Shown: positions 1 through 7,700 of the stretch, piece by piece
Layout: each line of letters begins with the position of its first letter
Position numbering within the stretch: the stretch's first letter is position 1
Assembly (NCBI GenBank): GCA_029252045.1
Contig: JAQXCD010000020.1
Coordinates: 124,001 to 188,000, forward strand
DNA: 64,000 bases
Origin: Sulfitobacter sp.
GTDB lineage: Bacteria > Pseudomonadota > Alphaproteobacteria > Rhodobacterales > Rhodobacteraceae
Direction of reading: 5' to 3'
Program-made: the position numbers and the translations under genes
Notes under the pieces: model-generated
What the model was told of the DNA's origin: nothing
What the model saw: the letters and a program-made list of their open reading frames with translations, nothing else
Databases searched by the model: none

Positions 1-420
1 CGCGCCTGCGCGCGTATTGGCGACGATTGCCGTAATCCCTTGGGAAATCGCGGCCGGTGTGTTCGGCATCGCGCGCACAACAGGTGTATCCATGCCCAAC
101 GTCTGCTCGAAAAAACTGATCGTGGTGCCTGCCGCAACGCTGACAAACAGCGTCTTGCCATTGCCCATCTCGCGCAACGTCGGCAAGGCTTCGGCCATCA
201 TTTGCGGTTTGACCGCCACCAGCACAATCGCGGGAGCGGCCGGCAAATCCTGATTGAGGTGGACACCCGTGCTGCGCAGCCAGTCTGACGGATGCGGGTC
301 CAGCACCCAGACCGAGCTCGCGGGCAAGCCGCGTGCCAGCCATCCCGCCAACATCGCCGAGCCCATCTTGCCGCAGCCCAGAAGCACCAGACCCTCAGCC
401 GCTATGCGTGAATTTTTCAT
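1..420 (-). CDS. proC: Pyrroline-5-carboxylate reductase, N-terminal part
   Basis: Partial gene: the first 140 codons are present and the C-terminus lies beyond the left edge. ProC reduces 1-pyrroline-5-carboxylate to proline with NAD(P)H in the cytosol. The N-terminal Rossmann dinucleotide motif GCGKMG is at residues 15-20, and the family MPNTP motif at 118-122. The gene starts 30 bases after the ybjN-like stop. That gap holds a small hairpin (CCCCC 426-430, GGGGG 440-444) which would pair with the G-rich ribosome binding site and could couple translation to the upstream gene; this last point is inference. Confidence 0.93.
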   Translation of the reverse strand, partial: MKNSRIAAEGLVLLGCGKMGSAMLAGWLARGLPASSVWVLDPHPSDWLRSTGVHLNQDLPAAPAIVLVAVKPQMMAEALPTLREMGNGKTLFVSVAAGTTISFFEQTLGMDTPVVRAMPNTPAAISQGITAIVANTRAGA

Positions 421-450
421 ACCATCCCCCGTTTTGTTTGGGGGTTAGAG

Positions 451-951
451 TTACGCGCGCCCGTAGGCCTCTGCAATGGCGACTTGCAGCGCGTCTTGGG
501 GCGTACGGTCACCCCAGACAACAAGTTGCACTGCCGGATAATAGCGCTCGGCGCTCATCACGGCGGCACCGATCATGGTGTCGATCTGCTCGGGCGAGGC
601 AACGTGACCACCCGACAGCACCAGCCCGTAGCGGTACACCATCATCTGCTGTTCGGCCCAATAGGTGAATGCACCCGCCCAGCAGCGGTCATTTACATCA
701 TTCAGCAATCCGTAAAGCGCGGGCAGCTTATCTGCGGGCGGCTCCATCTCGAAGGTACAGATCAGGCGCAGGGTCTCGTCATAGGCGGACCACGCCAGCG
801 TAACCGCATAGGTGCGCCACTGGCCTTCAACTTCCATGGTGATTTGCTCATCCGAGATGCGGTCAAAATCCCATTCATGATGGGCCGCCAACGTCTCGAC
901 TATGTCGATCGGGTGAATATCGTCGTCCAGATACTGCTCGGACAGGGCCAT
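451..951 (-). CDS. YbjN domain-containing protein
   Basis: A 166-residue acidic, tryptophan-rich soluble protein without signal peptide or membrane segment. It resembles the YbjN family (putative bacterial sensory transduction regulator), which adopts a type III secretion chaperone-like fold and has no known enzymatic activity. The ATG is preceded by GAGGTGG at good spacing. It lies directly upstream of proC on the same strand, and the two are probably co-transcribed. Function in this organism cannot be read from the sequence. Confidence 0.8.
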   Translation of the reverse strand: MALSEQYLDDDIHPIDIVETLAAHHEWDFDRISDEQITMEVEGQWRTYAVTLAWSAYDETLRLICTFEMEPPADKLPALYGLLNDVNDRCWAGAFTYWAEQQMMVYRYGLVLSGGHVASPEQIDTMIGAAVMSAERYYPAVQLVVWGDRTPQDALQVAIAEAYGRA

Positions 952-1173
952 TTCGCCACCTCATCTGTTATCCTCAAAGCGGTGGGGCTTGTAGCCGCCC
1001 CCTGACTTTGGGTGCTTACGCTATAGAACGCGGGTTTGCCTGTGCGTCCTACAATATATGGTGGCGGCACTGATAGGGTCTGGCAAGCCTTTTTCTGGGG
1101 ATAACCCGAATCAGCGGGGGATAACTGCGTTTTCCTTGGGGATTTGGACTGTTTCCAGGTCGACCAAATGCAA

Positions 1174-1199
1174 ACGCCTCCGGCGATTGCCGGAAGCGT
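1174..1199 (-). terminator. Hairpin downstream of ubiK
   Basis: Inverted repeat 1174-1184 / 1189-1199 with a four-base loop (gatt), 11 pairs including one G-U. It begins 26 bases past the ubiK stop. Only a short T run follows on the minus strand, so it is a moderate terminator candidate. Confidence 0.5.
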
Positions 1200-1225
1200 C
1201 CAGAATTCAGGGTCTGATTGGCCGC

Positions 1226-1465
1226 TTACTTTGCCTCAAGCGCATCAAGACGCGCCTTCAGCGCTTCATTTTCTTCGCGGGCTTTCTGCGCCATTGCGCG
1301 CACCGCATCGAATTCCTCGCGGGTGACAAAGTCACGGTCCGCCAGCCAGCGGTCCATCATGCCTTTCAGGGCATTCTCCGCCTCGTCCTTGGCCCCTTGC
1401 GCCACGCCCATAGCGTTGGTCATGATCTGGCTCAGGTCGTCAAAAATCTTGTTGCGGGTCTGCAT
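1226..1465 (-). CDS. ubiK: Ubiquinone biosynthesis accessory factor UbiK (BMFP domain)
   Basis: A 79-residue protein of the membrane fusogenic protein (BMFP/UbiK) family, which in other proteobacteria helps the Ubi complex under aerobic conditions. The N-terminal half is an amphipathic helix region (RNKIFDDLSQIMTNA) and residues from about 45 to the end form a charged coiled coil (REENEALKARLDALEA). The ATG at 1465 was chosen over the longer reading to 1549, because the extra 28 residues lack family similarity and run into the divergent lgt promoter region. Divergent from lgt. Confidence 0.85.
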   Translation of the reverse strand: MQTRNKIFDDLSQIMTNAMGVAQGAKDEAENALKGMMDRWLADRDFVTREEFDAVRAMAQKAREENEALKARLDALEAK

Positions 1466-1556
1466 CGGGTCTCTCCACTTGCTATGAGTGGTATATGGGG
1501 GCTGATGCGGCTCCATGCAAGGTTGACTTCCCCGCGCGGTCGCGCTCAATCACCGC

Positions 1557-2441
1557 ATGCACGCACTCATCCCTTTCCCCGACATCTCGCCCGAGATTTT
1601 TTCAATCTCCCTCTTCGGCATGACATTTGCCCTGCGCTGGTATGCGCTGGCCTATATTGTCGGCATTCTGGCAGGCTGGCGCATGGTGCTGCGCGCGGCC
1701 AATACCCCGCGTTTGTGGCGCGATCAGACACCGGTGATGACGGCAAACCAGATCGAAGACCTGCTGACGTGGGTAATCCTTGGCGTGATCCTCGGCGGGC
1801 GGATGGGATATGTGCTGTTTTATCAGCCAGGTTTCTATCTGAGCAATCCATCGCAAATCCTGAAGGTTTGGGAGGGCGGCATGTCCTTCCATGGTGGCGC
1901 ATTGGGTGTGATCATCGCGGCATTCCTCTATATGGGGCGCTACAACATCCCACGCATCAGCGCTGGTGACCTTATTGCCCTTGGCATTGCGCCAGGCCTT
2001 TTGCTGGGCCGCATCGCGAATTTCATCAATGCAGAACTGTGGGGCCGCCCGACCGATCTACCTTGGGGGGTGGCCTTCCCGACGCAGGCTGCCCAAACCT
2101 GTACAGATGTTGTGGGCTTATGCGCGCGCCATCCCTCGCAACTCTATGAGGCAGCGCTTGAGGGCGTGATCCTTGGCGCGATCCTGCTCTGGCTGGTCTG
2201 GCGCCGCGATGCGTTCAAAATGCCCGGTATGGTTATGGGCACTTTCCTTGCAGGCTACGGCATCGCGCGGTTTGTGGTCGAGTTTGTCCGCCAACCGGAT
2301 GCGCAATTTGTAACCGACGGCAATCCGCTGGGCCTTGCGTGGCAAATGGGCGGCTATGGCCTGACGATGGGGCAAATCCTGTGTCTGCCGATGATAGCCA
2401 TCGGCCTGTTCTTTATTATCAGGGCACGGCGCGCTGCATGA
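1557..2441 (+). CDS. lgt: Prolipoprotein diacylglyceryl transferase
   Basis: A 294-residue polytopic inner membrane enzyme that moves diacylglyceryl from phosphatidylglycerol to the lipobox cysteine of prolipoproteins. The Lgt signatures are visible: [11 protein letters not shown], containing the conserved histidine, and [14 protein letters not shown], with the essential arginine region. About seven hydrophobic segments fit the family topology, and the length is normal. No strong ribosome binding site is seen before the ATG. Its stop overlaps the start of the next gene (ATGA), which implies translational coupling. Confidence 0.95.
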   Translation: MHALIPFPDISPEIFSISLFGMTFALRWYALAYIVGILAGWRMVLRAANTPRLWRDQTPVMTANQIEDLLTWVILGVILGGRMGYVLFYQPGFYLSNPSQILKVWEGGMSFHGGALGVIIAAFLYMGRYNIPRISAGDLIALGIAPGLLLGRIANFINAELWGRPTDLPWGVAFPTQAAQTCTDVVGLCARHPSQLYEAALEGVILGAILLWLVWRRDAFKMPGMVMGTFLAGYGIARFVVEFVRQPDAQFVTDGNPLGLAWQMGGYGLTMGQILCLPMIAIGLFFIIRARRAA

Positions 2442-3499
2442 GTTTGCGTGACATCCTGATATCACAGATCCACGCGCAAGGCCCGATGCGGCTGGATGAC
2501 TATATGTCGACCTGCCTGCTGCATCCCCAGCACGGCTACTATACCACCCGCACACCGTTTGGTGCCGCAGGTGATTTTATTACCGCGCCAGAAATCAGCC
2601 AGATGTTCGGTGAATTGATCGGTCTGGCACTTGCGCAGGCATGGTTGGACCAAGGCGCACCGGCCCGCTTTACTCTGGCAGAGCTGGGGCCGGGTCGCGG
2701 CACTCTGATGGCCGATGCGCTGCGCGCCGGATCACGGGTTGCAGGCTTTCTGGAGGCAGCACAGATTACGCTGCTTGAGGCCTCCCCCGCCTTGCGTGCT
2801 GTTCAGGCACAGACGTTGACAGGCCAAACGCCGAGGTGGATCGACAGCATTAGTGATCTTCCTGAGCAACCGACCTACCTTATCGCAAACGAGTTTTTTG
2901 ATGCACTTCCCATCCGCCAGTTTGTCCGCGACGGTGCACGCTGGCGTGAACGGCAAGTCGGGGTTGAAGGCGACGCACTGGTGTTCGGCCTTGGCCCTGC
3001 CCAGCCACAGCCTGCCTTGGCCCACCGGCTGGAAGACACAAAAGATGGTGATCTGATAGAGGACTGCGCGGCAGCCGCTCCGATCCTCACCACGCTGTGC
3101 GCCCGTATTCAGGCGCACGGCGGCGCCGCACTTGTCTTTGACTACGGGGATTGGCGGACCTTGGGCGACACATTGCAGGCCGTGCAAAATCACGCGCCCG
3201 TTGATCCACTGGCAACCCCCGGCCATGCGGACCTGACGGCCCATGTTGATTTCGAAGCCCTATTGGATGCTGTCGCACCCTGCACCCCCAGTCGCATCAC
3301 GCCGCAAGGTGTCTTTTTGGAGCGTCTCGGCATCACGGCACGGGCACAAGCGCTTGCCAAAACACTGGGCGGTCCCACACTGAAGGCGCACATCACGGCA
3401 CATCGCCGCTTGACGCACCCGCAGGAAATGGGAAACCTGTTCAAGACTTTCGGGATTGTCCCGGGAGGAGCCCCCATGTTGCCCGGATTGGAAATATGA
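2438..3499 (+). CDS. Class I SAM-dependent methyltransferase, MidA/NDUFAF7 (DUF185) family
   Basis: A 353-residue protein homologous to mitochondrial NDUFAF7, which dimethylates an arginine of the complex I subunit NDUFS2. The family signature [15 protein letters not shown] is at residues 45-59 and the SAM-binding motif ELGPGRGTL at 82-90. It starts in an ATGA overlap with lgt and ends in an ATGA overlap with pgeF, so the three genes form a tight operon. A complex I assembly role is inferred from the family and was not demonstrated for bacteria here. Confidence 0.88.
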   Translation: MSLRDILISQIHAQGPMRLDDYMSTCLLHPQHGYYTTRTPFGAAGDFITAPEISQMFGELIGLALAQAWLDQGAPARFTLAELGPGRGTLMADALRAGSRVAGFLEAAQITLLEASPALRAVQAQTLTGQTPRWIDSISDLPEQPTYLIANEFFDALPIRQFVRDGARWRERQVGVEGDALVFGLGPAQPQPALAHRLEDTKDGDLIEDCAAAAPILTTLCARIQAHGGAALVFDYGDWRTLGDTLQAVQNHAPVDPLATPGHADLTAHVDFEALLDAVAPCTPSRITPQGVFLERLGITARAQALAKTLGGPTLKAHITAHRRLTHPQEMGNLFKTFGIVPGGAPMLPGLEI

Positions 3500-4263
3500 C
3501 CTTAGAGATTCTCACGTCAGATGCCTTGACCGTTAAGCACGGGTTCTTCACCCGCAAAGGCGGTGCGTCGTCGGGTGTCTTTGCAGGACTGAATTGTGGC
3601 CAAGGCTCTACCGACCAGTCCGAGATTGTAGCGATCAACCGTGGACGTGTGGCAAATGCCATGGGGGTAGCCGCGGATCATCTTCTGGGTGTGCATCAGG
3701 TCCACTCTGCGCTTGCCATCCCCGTTGACGGCCCGATGTCCGACAAACCCCGCGCCGATGCTTTGGTGACCAAAACCCCCGGCATCGCCCTGTCGGTCCT
3801 GAGTGCGGATTGCCAACCCGTCCTTTTTGCCGACCCAAAAGCAGGTGTGATCGGTGCGGCCCATGCCGGATGGCGCGGCGCATTGGACGGTGTGCTGCAT
3901 GCAACTGTCGACGCGATGGAGGCCTTGGGCGCACAACGTGCCAACATCACTGCCGTCATCGGCCCCTCGATCAGCCAGCGTGCCTATGAGGTCGGGCCCG
4001 AGTTTATGGATAGTTTTATGGACGCAGACCCCGAGTTTGCGCGCTATTTCATCAACGGGACCGGTGACCGTATGATGTTTGACCTGCCCGGCTTTGGTTT
4101 GAACCGCTTGCGTGCCGCGGGTGTCGGCCATGCAGAATGGACCCGCCACTGCACCTTCTCCGATCCAGCCCGATTCTATTCCTATCGCCGCACCACCCAC
4201 GCAAAAGAGGCCGACTATGGCCGGTTGATCGCCGCCATCACCCTGCGATCTGGGCGCAATTGA
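3496..4263 (+). CDS. pgeF: Peptidoglycan editing factor / multicopper polyphenol oxidase-like (YfiH family)
   Basis: A 255-residue member of the laccase-domain YfiH family, reported elsewhere as a purine nucleoside phosphorylase/adenosine deaminase and as a factor that prevents mis-incorporation of serine into peptidoglycan. The presumed zinc ligands are H70 (VHQVHS), C106 (SADCQP) and H123 (AHAGWRG), one residue off the E. coli numbering. Last gene of the lgt-methyltransferase-pgeF operon, entered by an ATGA overlap. Confidence 0.9.
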   Translation: MTLEILTSDALTVKHGFFTRKGGASSGVFAGLNCGQGSTDQSEIVAINRGRVANAMGVAADHLLGVHQVHSALAIPVDGPMSDKPRADALVTKTPGIALSVLSADCQPVLFADPKAGVIGAAHAGWRGALDGVLHATVDAMEALGAQRANITAVIGPSISQRAYEVGPEFMDSFMDADPEFARYFINGTGDRMMFDLPGFGLNRLRAAGVGHAEWTRHCTFSDPARFYSYRRTTHAKEADYGRLIAAITLRSGRN

Positions 4264-4361
4264 GGCGCCAGCAGCCACCGCCCTGCCCCATTTACGAAAG
4301 CCGGATAGGCGAAACAATCACCCCCACTGTTGCCAAATCACGCACAATCCGAGCGTTTCCT

Positions 4362-4483
4362 CATATTTTCTTATGATTTCCAGAATATGGCCACTCCGCC
4401 ATATTCGCCCTGAAAACATGAGACATATTTTCCAAAATTTTCGACTGTTTGCCCAAAACCGGCCCAAATGCTCCGTCATATTC
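4362..4483 (+). promoter_or_regulatory. CATATT repeat region upstream of the 48-residue gene
   Basis: Within an unusually AT-rich stretch the hexamer CATATT occurs four times in the same orientation (4362, 4400, 4424 and 4478). An 8-base perfect inverted repeat GAATATGG / CCATATTC sits at 4383-4390 and 4399-4406. This looks like a regulator binding region for the following gene. No known regulator is recognised. Confidence 0.35.
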
Positions 4484-4537
4484 AGTCTCAAGCAAGGGCA
4501 ACAGCCCGCAACAAGAATAGATACTGAGGACAGAGCC

Positions 4538-4684
4538 ATGAAAACCAACGCACGCTTCATCAAGTCGATCACCAAAGCAGCCGCAGAGAATGACACTGTG
4601 ATGCCTTGGGCCCGTGGTACCCGCCGCGCTGCATTTATCGCCAAGCGTCGCGCCGCCGAGGCACACCAGCGCAAGAGCGCCTGA
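4538..4684 (+). CDS. Small basic protein of unknown function (48 aa)
   Basis: A 48-residue, strongly basic protein starting MKTNARFIKSITKAA and rich in Lys and Arg (motif WARGTRRAAFIAKRR). No membrane segment or signal peptide is seen. I recall similar short basic proteins in Roseobacter genomes, but no function is known to me. The ATG at 4538 follows GAGGACAGAGCC. The gene stands alone, with its own AT-rich upstream region and a strong terminator downstream, which supports real, probably high, expression. The longer reading from 4373 is rejected because its first 55 residues fall in non-coding AT-rich sequence. Confidence 0.72.
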   Translation: MKTNARFIKSITKAAAENDTVMPWARGTRRAAFIAKRRAAEAHQRKSA

Positions 4685-5006
4685 GCAAATCACTCCCTGA
4701 TGGCAGGCCGCTACCTCCTCCCCTCGTAGGCCGCCATCCCCTCTGCCCCACCCAGCGTCGATTCGCCGGGTGGGTTTTTTTATTTCTGGACCGGAATGTG
4801 GCAACGCCTGCCGGAATTAGCGAAACAAAACAGCAAAAATCCTCTTAATTATCGCTCAATCTCGCGTAAATGTGCGTCAGGTTTTGACAATGCGGCATAA
4901 ACATGGCGAATTGGGTCTCAAGAAAGACACGAAATGACCGAAACGTTATTTCCGTCGTTGTCGGTGGGGGCCGACGAAGGATGTGACACACCAAGATAGG
5001 TGCCGC
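4685..5006. other. Intergenic region between the 48-aa gene and the Hint gene
   Basis: About 320 bases. Contains the terminator at 4747-4781 and a possible -35 box TTGACA at 4884-4889 without a convincing -10. No gene or RNA was recognised in the rest. Confidence 0.5.
4747..4781 (+). terminator. Rho-independent terminator
   Basis: Stem CCCACCC-GCG (4747-4757) pairs with CGC-GGGTGGG (4764-4774) across a six-base loop with one internal mismatch, followed by seven T residues (4775-4781). Confidence 0.9.
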
Positions 5007-5768
5007 ATGACACTGACTGCCGATCCAGCCGCCGTTCGCCCGGCCGCACGTAAAATAGGGTACGGAATGATGTCTTCTTCCCTGCCAAAGCCCATCGAAC
5101 AGGTGGCGAAACGCAACTACGAAGTTGCAGCACTGCGTGCTGATGGCTCGTTGTACATCGGCCAAAGCACTGGCCCCGCTATCCCGCTGTTTGAAAATGC
5201 GTTCTCCGCAATGACCCATGGTAGCTTGGTTAGCACGCCAATGGGATTGGTGGCCGTAGAGGATCTGCAACCGGGTGATATGGTCAATACCGCAACGGGC
5301 GAAGCCGCCGAGCTTGTCTGGATCGGGACATCCACCTTTTCGCCTGCCGAAACAGGCATGCGTACCCCGCTTACCCGTATCATGAATGATGCGTTAGGTC
5401 AGGGGCGCCCCGAACGCGCCCTAACGGTAGGACCGGGCGCGCGCGTGCTGCACACCCCCGCAGCCCTGCGCGGAATTGCAGATGGCAAGCAACTACTCAC
5501 CACTGCCGCAAAACTGGTGGATGGCGTCAATGTGATTGAAATCAGCCCGCCAACGGCGACACGTCTCTTTCATATCTGCCTGTCACGACATGCCGTGATC
5601 ACTGTGAACGGGATCGAGATGGAAACCTTCCATCCGGGTGCCAACGCAACACGCGATGTGTCCCATTCACTGCGCGACCGCTTTATGTCGCTGTTTCCCC
5701 GCATCAGCCATTTGTCCGACTTTGGCCCACTGGCGCATCCGCGCGCGCCGGAACTGGACACACACTAA
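5007..5768 (+). CDS. Hint domain-containing protein
   Basis: A 253-residue protein with a Hedgehog/intein-type (Hint_2) fold covering roughly residues 60-230. The start of the domain reads HGSLVSTPMGLVAVEDLQPGD and the end LSRHAVITVNGIEMETFHPG, both typical of this family. The usual N-terminal catalytic cysteine of self-processing Hint domains is absent, since the residues before the domain are NAFSAMTH. Autoprocessing is therefore unlikely, and the role is unknown. Start is uncertain: ATG 5007 was chosen, but GTG 4983 and ATG 5067/5070 are possible. No secretion or protease partner is adjacent. Confidence 0.78.
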   Translation: MTLTADPAAVRPAARKIGYGMMSSSLPKPIEQVAKRNYEVAALRADGSLYIGQSTGPAIPLFENAFSAMTHGSLVSTPMGLVAVEDLQPGDMVNTATGEAAELVWIGTSTFSPAETGMRTPLTRIMNDALGQGRPERALTVGPGARVLHTPAALRGIADGKQLLTTAAKLVDGVNVIEISPPTATRLFHICLSRHAVITVNGIEMETFHPGANATRDVSHSLRDRFMSLFPRISHLSDFGPLAHPRAPELDTH

Positions 5769-5796
5769 CTCTCTCAAGCCGTGCAGCGCTGGAGTA

Positions 5797-6297
5797 TCAG
5801 GCCTTCACGCGCAAACGTTCCTCCAAAACGTCGAACGGAACGCCAGGGTCATCCTTGGCGTTCCGGATCACCAAGGAAGTTTTCACACTTGCCACATTCG
5901 GCGCCGTCAGCAGCTGGCCCGTGAGAAAGCTCTGAAAGCTGGACAGATCAGGCGTCACGCATTTCAGCATGAAATCCACCTCACCATTCAGCATATGACA
6001 TTCGCGCACCAACGGCCACGCGCGGCAGCGATCTTCAAATGCCGAAAGGTCTGTCTCGGCTTGAGAGTTGAGCCCGACCATCGCGAACACTTGCACTTCG
6101 AATCCCAGTTCACGCGCATCGACATCGGCGTGGTAGCCCAGAATATAGCCCTGCTCTTCGAGCGTGCGGACACGGCGCAGGCAAGGCGGGGCAGAAATGC
6201 CAACACGTTTGGCCAATTCAACATTGGTCATGCGCCCGTCTGCTTGCAATTCAGCAAGAATTTTCCGATCAATCGGATCAAGACGTGTACCCGCCAT
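5797..6297 (-). CDS. Lrp/AsnC family transcriptional regulator
   Basis: A 166-residue regulator with an N-terminal winged helix-turn-helix (LDPIDRKILAELQADG, then VELAKRVGISAPPCLRRV, residues about 5-50) and a C-terminal RAM (ligand-binding/oligomerisation) domain. Family members sense amino acids and bind as octamers wrapped by DNA. It is divergent from trxB with a 236-base gap that holds a phased direct repeat, so autoregulation and control of trxB are plausible. The effector cannot be named. Confidence 0.92.
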   Translation of the reverse strand: MAGTRLDPIDRKILAELQADGRMTNVELAKRVGISAPPCLRRVRTLEEQGYILGYHADVDARELGFEVQVFAMVGLNSQAETDLSAFEDRCRAWPLVRECHMLNGEVDFMLKCVTPDLSSFQSFLTGQLLTAPNVASVKTSLVIRNAKDDPGVPFDVLEERLRVKA

Positions 6298-6343
6298 AAC
6301 TCCCCCTCTGGATTTGCGATTGTTATACAGACAACAGCAGTAT

Positions 6344-6374
6344 GCGCAATATTGTTTCGCCCAAGCGCAACATT
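6344..6374. promoter_or_regulatory. Phased direct repeat in the Lrp-trxB intergenic region
   Basis: GCGCAATATT (6344-6353) is repeated as GCGCAACATT (6365-6374) exactly 21 bases apart, two helical turns. This is the geometry expected for a multimeric Lrp-type operator. Candidate site only. Confidence 0.45.
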
Positions 6375-6533
6375 CTGAACCCCGAAAGTTCGGCGACTCT
6401 TGTACTACTTTGTACCACCCGATGCGATCCGCGCGTGCAGGGGTTTAAGACCCAAGGTCACGCGTATATATCCAAGGCAACACAGATTCCTGATGTTCAT
6501 GATTTTCCTGTAGATAGACGCAAAGGGCACCCC

Positions 6534-7475
6534 ATGGCCGAAACACGCGAAACCAAGCTTTTGATCATAGGCTCCGGCCCTGCGGGCTATACTGCCGGCG
6601 TCTACGCCAGCCGCGCCATGCTGAACCCGATCCTCGTACAAGGTATTGAGCCGGGTGGCCAATTGACCACCACCACAGAAGTGGAGAACTGGCCCGGTGA
6701 TACCGAGGTGCAGGGTCCGGACCTGATGGTCCGTATGGAAGCACATGCAAAAGCAATGGGCACCGAGATTATTGGCGACATCATCACCAATCTTGATTTG
6801 AGCAAACGTCCCTTCACCGCCACAGGCGATAGTGGCACGACATATATCGCGGATGCCGTGATCCTTGCCACAGGTGCGCGCGCCAAATGGCTGGGTCTGG
6901 AGACGGAAGAAAAGTTTAAAGGCTTCGGCGTCTCCGCATGTGCCACCTGTGACGGCTTTTTCTATCGCGGTCAGGAGATTGTCGTCATCGGAGGGGGCAA
7001 CACCGCCGTAGAAGAAGCCCTGTTCCTGACCAACTTCGCGTCCAAGGTCACCCTGATCCACCGCCGCGACGAGTTGCGGGCCGAGAAAATCCTTATCGAC
7101 CGTCTGATGAAGAACCCCAAGATCGAACCACTGTGGTTCCACCAGCTGGAAGAAGTCTATGGCACAGACAGCCCGCTGGGTGTCGAAGGCATCAGGGTAA
7201 AGAGTACAAAAACCGGCGAGATTACGGACATCCCTTGCAAAGGCGTGTTTGTAGCCATCGGCCACGCGCCTGCGAACGAGTTGGTGAAAGACACGTTAGA
7301 AACCCACATGGGCGGCTATGTTGTGACCAAACCTGATAGCACCGAAACGTCTATACCCGGCGTGTTCGCCGCTGGTGATCTGACCGACCACAAATACCGC
7401 CAAGCAGTGACAAGTGCCGGCATGGGCTGCATGGCAGCACTGGAAGCCGAACGGTTTCTGGCCGAAAACGAATAG
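6534..7475 (+). CDS. trxB: Thioredoxin-disulfide reductase
   Basis: A 313-residue flavoenzyme that reduces thioredoxin with NADPH. The FAD motif [10 protein letters not shown] is at residues 13-22, the redox-active CATC at 136-139, the NADPH motif [10 protein letters not shown] at 153-162, and the C-terminal FAD motif (VFAAGDLTD) near 280. The length is normal. ATG 6534 was chosen because the upstream in-frame extension does not match the family and covers the operator region. The thioredoxin it reduces would feed PAPS reductase and other targets, which fits the sulfate-activation gene downstream. Confidence 0.97.
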   Translation: MAETRETKLLIIGSGPAGYTAGVYASRAMLNPILVQGIEPGGQLTTTTEVENWPGDTEVQGPDLMVRMEAHAKAMGTEIIGDIITNLDLSKRPFTATGDSGTTYIADAVILATGARAKWLGLETEEKFKGFGVSACATCDGFFYRGQEIVVIGGGNTAVEEALFLTNFASKVTLIHRRDELRAEKILIDRLMKNPKIEPLWFHQLEEVYGTDSPLGVEGIRVKSTKTGEITDIPCKGVFVAIGHAPANELVKDTLETHMGGYVVTKPDSTETSIPGVFAAGDLTDHKYRQAVTSAGMGCMAALEAERFLAENE

Positions 7476-7540
7476 GCCTTCGCTCCTGCTTAGGTCGGCA
7501 ATTCAAGCCGACGGGCAACAGCTGGCACCACCAAATAGGG

Positions 7541-7573
7541 AATAGACCCGCACCGCATTCGCGCGGGTCTATT
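7541..7573 (+). terminator. Perfect hairpin between trxB and the sulfate activation gene
   Basis: AATAGACCCGC (7541-7551) and GCGGGTCTATT (7563-7573) form an 11-bp perfect stem with an 11-base loop. No T tract follows, so it may be a factor-dependent terminator or a processing/stability structure. Confidence 0.55.
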
Positions 7574-7664
7574 ACGTCAAAAAGGCAACAACCCTCTAAT
7601 TAACAAGCTTTTGTTTCCAGATTGCTAGAATTTAGCCACATTCTCGAAATAGAATAACACTGAA

Positions 7665-7682
7665 GGGGCCAAAAAGGGCCCC
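7665..7682 (+). other. Short GC hairpin in the leader of the SAT-APSK gene
   Basis: GGGGCC (7665-7670) and GGCCCC (7677-7682) can pair 19 bases before the start codon. It could affect translation initiation. No riboswitch family is recognised. Confidence 0.3.
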
Positions 7683-7700
7683 ACGACGAGGCCGAGAAAA

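Noticed and set aside
4362..4483. CRISPR or satellite repeat
   Set aside because: The CATATT copies are short and unevenly spaced (38, 24 and 54 bases); not an array.
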